Origin: Thermoanaerobacterium sp. PSU-2
GTDB taxonomy: Bacteria > Bacillota > Thermoanaerobacteria > Thermoanaerobacterales > Thermoanaerobacteraceae
NCBI RefSeq assembly: GCF_002102475.1
Contig: NZ_MSQD01000017.1
Span: 1-40,802 of the forward strand
DNA length: 40,802 nt
Reading direction: 5' to 3'
How positions within the stretch are numbered: position 1 is the stretch's first letter; every line of letters starts with the position of its first letter. The position numbers and the translations under genes are program-made. The notes below the pieces were generated by a model, which searched no databases, was not told the origin of the DNA, and saw nothing but the letters and a program-made list of their open reading frames with translations. Below are positions 34,248 through 40,802 of this stretch, in pieces.

Positions 34248-35357
34248 CTATGCTGCTATAACTCCATTGATTACGCAGAATGCTTCAGGATATCTGAGTG
34301 CAAAGTCAAGCCTTACTGTTGCTCTAATACCCATTACATCGTTGGTAAAGAAGTTACCCGCTGTATTAGATGCCAATAATTCAACTCCGCCTCTTTCGCC
34401 GATGATTGCTTCATCAAATTGTCCTAAGATAACATAAGATGTATTATTTGCTGTGCCTGTTGTGAGATTTGTTGGTATTGTTGTTGTTGTCAAAACTGGT
34501 ATTCCCATAATAGTTCCTGGGAAGTCTGTTGCTGCGCTAGCGTTCTGAATCGGCTCAATTAAGTATCTGCCCATGCTATCCTTTTGTTTCATCGCTTTGT
34601 AATAAATGCTCGGATGCATGATTATAGCATTTGGCTTAAAGTTGCCTAAAGATGCTTTTTGTATAGCTGCAATTGCGTCAATTATCATGTCGTATGTGAG
34701 ATCTGCTCCGTTTGCACCTGCCGATATTGTGTTTATTCCAGACTGATTAATTATGCCTTTTGGCTGATTATTTGTACCTGTGCCCTGCAGGAATGCATTA
34801 TCCTGTGCAACTGCCAATACGTTGGCTAAGTCATTCATTACTACACTTTCAACTTGCGGATTGCTGTCTTGTAACAATTCATTAGAGAATATTGCCAATG
34901 CTGCAAGTTTCTTCGCTGTTAATTGCACCTGTGTAAATGTCGGATTTGTGTCGCTGATTGCTGTATTTTCACCTATCCATGTCGCATTAGCGGTTCCGTT
35001 CTGCTTTGGAATATAGAGAATGTTGCTGTTCATTGGTATTACTGTTGCGCCGGCTTTTCTTACGACTGTTTTTGCATATACCATTTGAATTAACTGTGTA
35101 CTGTATTCTGGTGGCACTAAATATCCGCCTGCACTGCCTGTGCCTTCTGTGAGTGCCTTCTTTTCAAAGTCTGCATCTCTCCAATCGTTAAATATAACGC
35201 CTTTTATAGCTTTCAAAAAACTGAATTTTTTATCCACTGGATCTGCGCCTCCTTCTGGGAACTTTATTTTTCTATTTACTATGCCTTTAAGTATTTCCTT
35301 TGCGTCTTCCTCTGCCATTGTCTGTGCTTGTTTTTTGATCTCCTCGAATATGTTCAT
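34248..35357 (-). CDS. Major capsid protein, HK97 fold
   Basis: The 369-residue protein has HK97 features: an N-terminal helical segment, GTGSAGGYLVPPEYSTQLIQ around residues 71-90, the strand IPMNSNILYIPKQNGTANATW, and the C-terminal VRLDFALRYPEAFCVI. It forms the icosahedral shell after the protease removes scaffold. It starts at the last base of the protease stop codon region. One spacer (1383-1418) aligns with four mismatches to the EYSTQLIQMVYA codons. A second (1184-1220) encodes GVPADGGLLVPQ, the equivalent of TGSAGGYLVPPE from a more distant capsid. Confidence 0.96.
   Translation of the reverse strand: MNIFEEIKKQAQTMAEEDAKEILKGIVNRKIKFPEGGADPVDKKFSFLKAIKGVIFNDWRDADFEKKALTEGTGSAGGYLVPPEYSTQLIQMVYAKTVVRKAGATVIPMNSNILYIPKQNGTANATWIGENTAISDTNPTFTQVQLTAKKLAALAIFSNELLQDSNPQVESVVMNDLANVLAVAQDNAFLQGTGTNNQPKGIINQSGINTISAGANGADLTYDMIIDAIAAIQKASLGNFKPNAIIMHPSIYYKAMKQKDSMGRYLIEPIQNASAATDFPGTIMGIPVLTTTTIPTNLTTGTANNTSYVILGQFDEAIIGERGGVELLASNTAGNFFTNDVMGIRATVRLDFALRYPEAFCVINGVIAA
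35073..35108 (-). other. Protospacer-like site in the major capsid gene (spacer 1383-1418)
   Basis: 32 of 36 bases match. Differences are at crRNA positions 3, 9, 16 and 18, including one in the seed. The 5' flank on the minus strand is CCA (plus 35109-35111, TGG). Confidence 0.93.
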
Positions 35358-36526
35358 TATTTTTCATCTCCTTTTAAAGTTTTTGTAAATATTTCCTTAT
35401 ACTCTTTAACCGCATCCTGTAATGCTGTCTTAAATTCCTCTTTCATCTTTGCAATTTCGCTTTCAAGTTTTTGCTTATATTCTTGCTCAAGTTTTTCTCT
35501 TATTTTTGTTTCATCCATTCCTTTTCCTCCTTCCATCATGCCCGGCATCATCCCAGGTTCGCCTTCGTCAGGGTCGTCTGGCTTCGTACCTGTTGCGTCT
35601 TGAATAAACTGCATAAGTTCATCTACTGCGCTATCGATAGCACTTGCTATCTTAGACAGCTTCTCTACATTAGCAGCCGACAATACAGCACCTGCCTTAT
35701 CTACATGCATATCATCCACCTCCTTATGGAATTCTGGCGGTTCTTTATCAAATTCTTTGTAGTGCTTTGCAAGATGGTTATATACCGCTTCTTTATCTGC
35801 ATCTGGTATGTCTACACCTCCTCTTGCACCAAGCAACGCAGCCATAGCAGCACGAACACCATTCCATACAACAGCATGTTGCCCATCTGCTTTGTGATGT
35901 GGTAATTTGTACGATTGTTTTACGTCTGGATTCTGGTCATCATACCAAGCGCACATAATTTTTAAGTCATCTACCGTTGCATTTTTAACTTCTTCGCCTG
36001 CATCCCATTGCTCGTCCTCTGGCGCTTTTGGCGTCTGCTTATATGGAATTGCGCCTTTGATTATCACGTTCTCACCTCCTTTTAGAAGGCCTTTTGCGCT
36101 CAATAGTGCTAATGCATTAGGATTGGCTGGTACAGGAACACACGATATTTCCAAAAGCTCGCTTTTCGTGTATATATAACCATTTGTATCCGGATTGATT
36201 TGAAATTCTTTTGGAATAAATCCTACGCTGAATGTTTTGAGATAACCACCTTCATACAATTGTTTTATTTCCTGTCCTAATTGTGTTGGTGCAAATTCAG
36301 GTTTGAATATCAACTTACCCCCCGATACTTGAATATCATTTGCTTTTCCCACAGGAGGCGTCCAATAGTCATGTGCCCACAACAAAACCGGATTTTTTTT
36401 AAAATTGTCTAGTTCCCAGCCATCTGCCTTGACAATATCACCTGAACGGTCAACTGTTTCATCACTTGCTATGCACCAAAAATCGCCTTGCTTTTCTGCC
36501 GTAAATTGTTTGAATTGTTTTTCCAT
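35357..36526 (-). CDS. Prohead protease fused to a scaffold domain
   Basis: The N-terminal 160 residues are an HK97-type U35 prohead protease with catalytic H52 (LLWAHDYWTPPVG) and S100 (LKTFSVGFIPKEF). After about residue 170 comes a second domain (KLPHHKADGQHAVVWNGVRAAMAALLG). A glutamate/lysine-rich coiled coil at 335-380 (IREKLEQEYKQKLESEIAKM) acts as the internal scaffold. At 389 residues it is nearly twice a bare protease, so scaffold and protease come as one chain. It lies between portal and capsid genes. Confidence 0.93.
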   Translation of the reverse strand: MEKQFKQFTAEKQGDFWCIASDETVDRSGDIVKADGWELDNFKKNPVLLWAHDYWTPPVGKANDIQVSGGKLIFKPEFAPTQLGQEIKQLYEGGYLKTFSVGFIPKEFQINPDTNGYIYTKSELLEISCVPVPANPNALALLSAKGLLKGGENVIIKGAIPYKQTPKAPEDEQWDAGEEVKNATVDDLKIMCAWYDDQNPDVKQSYKLPHHKADGQHAVVWNGVRAAMAALLGARGGVDIPDADKEAVYNHLAKHYKEFDKEPPEFHKEVDDMHVDKAGAVLSAANVEKLSKIASAIDSAVDELMQFIQDATGTKPDDPDEGEPGMMPGMMEGGKGMDETKIREKLEQEYKQKLESEIAKMKEEFKTALQDAVKEYKEIFTKTLKGDEK

Positions 36527-36535
36527 TTTCTCACC

Positions 36536-38545
36536 TCACTCATCTATAACTGGAATAACAGTGCATCTACACTGGATGATATTTTCTGCGCTGCCATTTG
36601 GATCTCCGGGGAAATCCAATTCTTCGCCACCAACTATGAATGGCTCATCAATGCCAACTGTCTGACCATCAGCTTCTTGATGCCATTCTCGGACTCTTTC
36701 ATCTTCTGCGGTCAGCCATGTTTTTCTGGATACAAGACCTGTTTGCCTGTATCCTTCGAGTGCTCCCGCATTTGCAGCAGGTACTGTCTCTGTCCTTGCA
36801 ATTCTTTCTGCTCTGTATCCAGTCGCTGAAATATCAAATACCTCCGCAACACGTCTCATAATCTGGTCTATATCTTCACCGTTTGCATTTGCTTCTTCAA
36901 GCTGTTGTCTCAGCATTTCCTCCGTGTCCTGCGTTATCTGTTGAGCAAATTTGAAGGTTTTGTTTTGTATCCACTCAGCTATTCGGTGCAGGCTTGGGTC
37001 AAAATCCTTCTTTATCTTCATTGCCTTTGTGGCAAATACCTCATTGTAGGCTTGCTCTGCAAAGTCATTGTGGATTGTCTTTATTTGCTCATAGCCCACT
37101 TTGTAGAATTTATCCTTATATTTTTGTGCATCAAAAAAAGCACCTCGACCATTGCGGATGCTTTCTTCTACATCTTTTTGCATTTCCTCCCATATCGGTT
37201 TAAGTGCTTTTTTGAATTTCTTCTCATATTTTGTTTGTTGACCTACAAATTTTCTCCACGCTGTATTTGCACCTTTTGTTTTCGTCTTAAAAGATTTTGT
37301 CATGTCTTGTTCCTGCCCTGTTTCTACCTCTCCTTCTGATGTATCTGGTTCCACATCGCTTATAGGTTGCGGCATAATTTGATTAGAGATGTATAACACA
37401 TCTCCACCATCTATATCCTCAAGCCCTAATAAATTTCTTGCTTCATTTACTGTCATTATGCCACTTTGAATGCCAACCTGTACCTTTTTGATGACTGTGT
37501 CTACATCTTCCGGTATTACTTGATTGAAGTCAAATATAATCTGTGTTTTTGGCTTAAACATTGGAATGAGTTCGTTATTGATTTTGCCTTCTAATTTCCT
37601 TAAACGTGGTTCAATCGTCCTCTTTGCAAAAGTGTATTCTGCTGCTTCGGCATTTGCACGATTGACGTTCTCTGATATGCCAAGAATTGACGCATGGACA
37701 CCAAAGGTTGCAAGGATGTCATCTCTGTTTTGTTTTCTAACGTCCGTCAATTGCAAGTCTCGGATGCTGAATGCTGTCTGCTTGTATTCTGCACCGCCTT
37801 CCAATACTGCGATTTTATGCGCTTTGTCTACGCCTTGATGTCCTAGATTCCAACGTTCCTTTAGGTCTGTAAATTCATCTTCTGTTAGTACGTGTGGCAC
37901 TGCAATATATCCACCCGGCACTGCCGAATTGTAGAAAAAGTTTCTTGCATATTGCTGTGCAAAACTGTCATTGTCTATCTGCAATCCTGCTGCCTGTGTT
38001 GGCCCTACGCCTTTATGAACATTGAGCGGATTCGGATACGTGATGTGTATGACCTCGTCTGGATCGAATGGTATGTTCTCACCGCCCCAGATGTAGATAT
38101 ATCCTTTGATGAAGTTGTCCTTGTCTGGTACTACCCACATCCTATCTGATGGCACAGGCCACATTTCCGCCGGCTGCCCCATACCATTCTTCGACAATGC
38201 CCAGTAGACTTCACCTGTAAGTTCAAGATAAATTTGAGACAGCTCTATAAATTCTTGAAACGGCATAAATGGATTTGGCTTTTGTAGCAACTGATATATC
38301 GGGCCATCTATGATGTCTATCTCTGTTCCTTGACTGTCTCTCGTGAATAGTCTCCATTCTGTCGCTGCGACTGACTGTGCTATTTTGGATACAGCTGCAA
38401 ATACCCAGTTATTTTCTTGATATGCTTTAAGCCAGTCTGTTTCTTTTCTGTCAGGTGGTATCTGCCAATTAAGCGGATAGTAGCTAAATGGTGCTGACTT
38501 CTCTTTTGTATGACTGCGATTGAATATCCTCTGAAATATATTCAA
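36536..38545 (-). CDS. Portal protein fused to a MuF-like head protein
   Basis: Residues 1 to about 390 are an HK97-family portal (WVFAAVSKIAQSVAATEW; FMPFQEFIELSQIYLELTGE; YARNFFYNSAVPGGYI). After a linker the C-terminal 250 residues form the phage Mu F-like domain, ending AERIARTETVPAANAGALEG and IIQCRCTVIPVIDE. The usual separate portal and minor head genes are thus one frame of 669 residues, made visible by continuous translation without stop. The portal ring is the DNA entry and exit channel; MuF-type proteins are ejected or stay near it. Confidence 0.94.
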   Translation of the reverse strand: MNIFQRIFNRSHTKEKSAPFSYYPLNWQIPPDRKETDWLKAYQENNWVFAAVSKIAQSVAATEWRLFTRDSQGTEIDIIDGPIYQLLQKPNPFMPFQEFIELSQIYLELTGEVYWALSKNGMGQPAEMWPVPSDRMWVVPDKDNFIKGYIYIWGGENIPFDPDEVIHITYPNPLNVHKGVGPTQAAGLQIDNDSFAQQYARNFFYNSAVPGGYIAVPHVLTEDEFTDLKERWNLGHQGVDKAHKIAVLEGGAEYKQTAFSIRDLQLTDVRKQNRDDILATFGVHASILGISENVNRANAEAAEYTFAKRTIEPRLRKLEGKINNELIPMFKPKTQIIFDFNQVIPEDVDTVIKKVQVGIQSGIMTVNEARNLLGLEDIDGGDVLYISNQIMPQPISDVEPDTSEGEVETGQEQDMTKSFKTKTKGANTAWRKFVGQQTKYEKKFKKALKPIWEEMQKDVEESIRNGRGAFFDAQKYKDKFYKVGYEQIKTIHNDFAEQAYNEVFATKAMKIKKDFDPSLHRIAEWIQNKTFKFAQQITQDTEEMLRQQLEEANANGEDIDQIMRRVAEVFDISATGYRAERIARTETVPAANAGALEGYRQTGLVSRKTWLTAEDERVREWHQEADGQTVGIDEPFIVGGEELDFPGDPNGSAENIIQCRCTVIPVIDE

Positions 38546-38583
38546 TATCTCACCTCCTAATTATACGAAAGAATTATTTCGTA

Positions 38584-39792
38584 TCATATCCATCTGATTC
38601 TCACTTCGTTGTTGCTCATCAATGGCTGTAAGGCATACCTCATGGCATCACACGCGTGATTGTTCATGTCTACAGGTTCATCAAGTACATTGCCATCTTT
38701 GTCCTCTCGATACTTGTATGTCTGAATTTCTTTGATAGTATTAATACAGCTTGGGTGGATGTGTATTTTGTGCCGCTTAATCCAGTCAATACCGAAATTA
38801 ATGCTGTCCTTGCCTTTTGTGCAGGCTTGTATTCTAAAGCCTGCTTTTCTGAATTCTTCTATTCTGTCTGGCTCTGCACTATCGGCTGTAATCATATATC
38901 GTTTATTTACTTTGTTTTTACACAGCTCTATCAATTGTGTATTTGTGAGATGTCTTTCGTATATCTCATCAAGTATATATATTTCATTGTCTTTGAATGC
39001 TACTTTCAAGAGTGCCGATGGATCATTATATCCAAAATCAAGTCCATAATAAATTGAGCTGTATCTGTTTTCGTCAAGTGGTATATCCTCAACAACATAA
39101 TTTGTATAGACAAGATTTCCAAGGACACCCCATTCACCCAAAGCATAGATTTTGTAGTATGTTGCGTCTTGATTTTTTAGATCCTCAAGAACTTTTGCAT
39201 ATTCTGAATCAATGAATTTGTTGTCCAAATAAGTTGACTTTACAACTCTTGCATTGTCTTTTTTGAAATCAAAAAATACTTTTTTCAGCCAATGCAAGGC
39301 TGATATTGGGTTGAATGTGAGAATAATTTGTTTGTAGTTTTTTGTAGGGCCTCTCAATCTCAAATCCAACTGTTGAAAGTCTTTTTGTTCAAGCTCGCTT
39401 GCCTCCTCAATCCATATGCCTGTTATACCTGCAATAGATTTAAGTTTCTCTACATCATCAAGACCAGCAAAAATTATTTGATTGCCATTTATGCATGTAA
39501 TAGTCATATCTGATTTATTTATCTTAAATATTGTGTTTAGATTCCATTGACTTATTATGTCTTGGAATAAAGAAAAGACACTATATCTAAGTGTCTTCGC
39601 AACTTTCCTAACAACGAGGAATCTATGAGGTTTTTCGGTCAATAACCGGACTAATATTTTTTGCACTGCAAACACAGATTTCCCACTACCAGCACCACCA
39701 TACAAGATTAAATATCTGCTTGTATCTTTGTATAGTGGATAATATATGTCATTTGTTAAATCAGGCAATGCTGTTAAATCTATGTTAATCAT
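38584..39792 (-). CDS. terL: Terminase large subunit
   Basis: This 402-residue packaging motor has Walker A YGGAGSGKS (31-39), Walker B GIWIEEAS (125-132), and an RNase H-like nuclease with D252 (YGLDFGYND), D304 (TADSAEPDR) and D382 (HACDAMRYAL). It cuts concatemeric DNA and pumps it into the prohead through the portal. It overlaps the small subunit gene by eight bases. All catalytic residues are present. Confidence 0.97.
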   Translation of the reverse strand: MINIDLTALPDLTNDIYYPLYKDTSRYLILYGGAGSGKSVFAVQKILVRLLTEKPHRFLVVRKVAKTLRYSVFSLFQDIISQWNLNTIFKINKSDMTITCINGNQIIFAGLDDVEKLKSIAGITGIWIEEASELEQKDFQQLDLRLRGPTKNYKQIILTFNPISALHWLKKVFFDFKKDNARVVKSTYLDNKFIDSEYAKVLEDLKNQDATYYKIYALGEWGVLGNLVYTNYVVEDIPLDENRYSSIYYGLDFGYNDPSALLKVAFKDNEIYILDEIYERHLTNTQLIELCKNKVNKRYMITADSAEPDRIEEFRKAGFRIQACTKGKDSINFGIDWIKRHKIHIHPSCINTIKEIQTYKYREDKDGNVLDEPVDMNNHACDAMRYALQPLMSNNEVRIRWI

Positions 39793-40174
39793 TTTTATCT
39801 GCCGTTAATTCATCTGGCAATTTAACGACTATGTCCATGTCTGTTTTTAAATCAATGTTTTGTTTGTCTGCCGGTTTAATATCAAGTCTGTCAAGCACAT
39901 CTTTTATCGCTTGCAAGCGTACTAATTCAGATCGTGCACAAAGTAATTTGTCTAATTCTCTCAGTGCTTTGGAGGACATACTCATGAGCTTACGTTCAAT
40001 GTCTTTCTTCATTTCCGCTGTAAAATTATCAATAGCTTGTCTGAATTCTTCTTGCTTTTTCCACCGATACAATGTTGTACGTCCTATGGAACATGCTTTT
40101 GCTATTTCTTCATCAGTCATATTACCCTCGGCTATTAATTTAGCTGCCTCTAACTGTTTTTTTGTTAAACTCAT
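39785..40174 (-). CDS. terS: Terminase small subunit
   Basis: The ATG at 40174 (MSLTKKQLEAAKLIAEG) follows AAAGGAGGCG; the longer frame to 40231 lacks a ribosome site. The protein has about 129 residues. The N-terminal helix-turn-helix (DEEIAKACSIGRTTLYRWKK) binds the packaging site, and a helical oligomerisation domain follows (AEMKKDIERKLMSMSSKALRE). It is the first gene of the late packaging-structure operon, after a terminator at 40214-40241. Confidence 0.9.
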   Translation of the reverse strand: MSLTKKQLEAAKLIAEGNMTDEEIAKACSIGRTTLYRWKKQEEFRQAIDNFTAEMKKDIERKLMSMSSKALRELDKLLCARSELVRLQAIKDVLDRLDIKPADKQNIDLKTDMDIVVKLPDELTADKND

Positions 40175-40213
40175 AAGCACGCCTCCTTTCGTTTCAATTT
40201 GTTTCAAAAAAAA

Positions 40214-40241
40214 CACTAAAAAAGAGCCCATTAGAGCTCTT
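40214..40241 (-). terminator. Terminator between the 130-aa gene and terS
   Basis: On the minus strand AAGAGC (40241-40236), an 8-nt loop, GCTCTT (40227-40222) and TTTTAG form an intrinsic terminator that overlaps the stop codon of the upstream gene. This separates it from the late operon. Confidence 0.85.
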
Positions 40242-40623
40242 CCATTAAATGTTTAATAAATATGTGTAATGCTTCATTTTGACTTTCATTATCCGATTTC
40301 AATGATAATGAATCATTATCATTATAGATAATCAGCACCTTGTAAATTTGATTAGGCTTTTTAGTAATTTTTATATCTTTTATTAAATTTAGAGGAATTA
40401 TATGCATTTGCGTTTCGCCATTATATATTGATAATTTCAAAATACCATTAGCTGTTAATACAAACAATTCTTGTTGTTGATAATAAAACCCAACAATTTC
40501 ATCTTCATTTAAAAATTCTCTTAAAAATTTTAGTAAAACACTCTCTTCTCTCGCATCGCTCAAGCTAAATCTGTTGCACCAATTTCTAAACATTTCATAA
40601 TATGATTTTGTTATATCGTCCAT
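40231..40623 (-). CDS. Prophage protein with possible PH-like domain (130 aa)
   Basis: This 130-residue protein has a helical start (ITKSYYEMFRNWCNRFSLSD). A beta-rich part follows, with the strand pattern of a bacterial PH-like domain (FVLTANGILKLSIYNGETQMH, IKDIKITKKPNQIYKVLIIYN), and a final helix. The ribosome site AAAAGGGGATAATT precedes the ATG. It has its own terminator and so is a separate unit upstream of the packaging genes, possibly cargo. The codons for NDNDSLS lie in a 23-bp near-perfect palindrome. The function is unknown. Confidence 0.7.
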   Translation of the reverse strand: MDDITKSYYEMFRNWCNRFSLSDAREESVLLKFLREFLNEDEIVGFYYQQQELFVLTANGILKLSIYNGETQMHIIPLNLIKDIKITKKPNQIYKVLIIYNDNDSLSLKSDNESQNEALHIFIKHLMEEL

Positions 40624-40698
40624 AATTATCCCCTTTTTTTACTTTTACCATAATATTCTACATTTCTTTCTAAAATCCTTCTTTTTCTGCAAAAATTT

Positions 40699-40735
40699 AA
40701 GCCCAGGAAGGGGACACCTGAGCTTTTTCTTTTGT
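40699..40735 (+). terminator. Hairpin with T-run on the plus strand near the window edge
   Basis: AGCCCAGG and CCTGAGCT (one mismatch) enclose GAAGGGGACA-like loop bases, followed by TTTTTC. There is no plus-strand gene upstream in the window, so its use is unclear. Confidence 0.5.
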
Positions 40736-40802
40736 AAAATATCTATTATTCTATTATGCATTATAGCATAGATTTTTTTAAAAAAAGTCTTAGACTTTTT
40801 TT

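Noticed and set aside
40301..40323. Near-perfect palindrome AATGATAATG-AAT-CATTATCATT as a regulatory site
   Set aside because: It lies inside the 130-residue coding frame, encodes low-complexity residues, and is not near a promoter; a simple-sequence origin is likely.
40780..40802. Hairpin with A- and T-runs at the right edge
   Set aside because: It looks like a bidirectional terminator but is cut by the window end, so neither its full stem nor its gene can be judged.

Overview
The window comes from an AT-rich, low-GC Gram-positive chromosome, most likely a thermophilic anaerobe of the Thermoanaerobacterium/Thermoanaerobacter kind. This rests on base composition, the Tneap-type I-B CRISPR system (Cst1/Cst2/Cas5t) and the gene content; the genus is an inference. 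It has three parts: a CRISPR-Cas locus (1-11454), a short chromosomal stretch with decaying genes (11455-19760), and the left half of a siphovirus-like HK97-type prophage (about 19764 to the right edge).

CRISPR-Cas: 52 repeats of 30 bp and 51 complete spacers run from 19 to 3435 and probably continue past the left edge. The array is read on the minus strand from an AT-rich leader at 3436-3600, so the newest spacers lie at the right. A complete minus-strand operon follows: cas8b1/cst1, cas7/cst2, cas5, cas3, cas4, cas1, cas2, cas6. No Cas gene looks broken.

Middle: a DUF1646 membrane transporter sits behind a structured 5' leader with a terminator (probable Na+-type riboswitch). It is followed by a cysteine-rich protein, a DUF2892 protein, a TRIC/UPF0126 membrane protein and a nucleotide-salvage region. 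That region holds intact psuK-psuG, an M20 amidohydrolase broken by a 65-bp direct-repeat insertion, and remains of one or two membrane transporters.

Prophage: a 47-nt 3' piece of a tRNA-Thr(UGU) gene marks the left attachment site. A degenerate integrase lies just outside it. Inside are a plus-strand accessory cluster (three small genes, a palindromic operator, a structured RNA-like stretch), then the minus-strand late genes read leftward from terminase: terS, terL, portal-MuF, protease-scaffold, major capsid, connectors, tail tube, chaperones with a programmed frameshift, tape measure, tail proteins, XhlA, endolysin, holin-like protein. One plus-strand cargo gene interrupts the tail module. 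Early genes lie beyond the right edge.

The main observation links the two ends. At least six spacers align at nucleotide level to genes of this resident prophage (capsid, gp10, tail terminator, tape measure, and the holin-like gene twice). All six alignments are flanked by 5'-CC(A/G) on the protospacer strand. Two have an undisturbed seed and only three or five mismatches. The cell thus appears immunised against close relatives of a prophage it carries, with an apparently complete type I-B system. This points to escape by sequence drift, an inhibitor carried by the prophage (the plus-strand cluster is the obvious candidate), or a silent CRISPR system.
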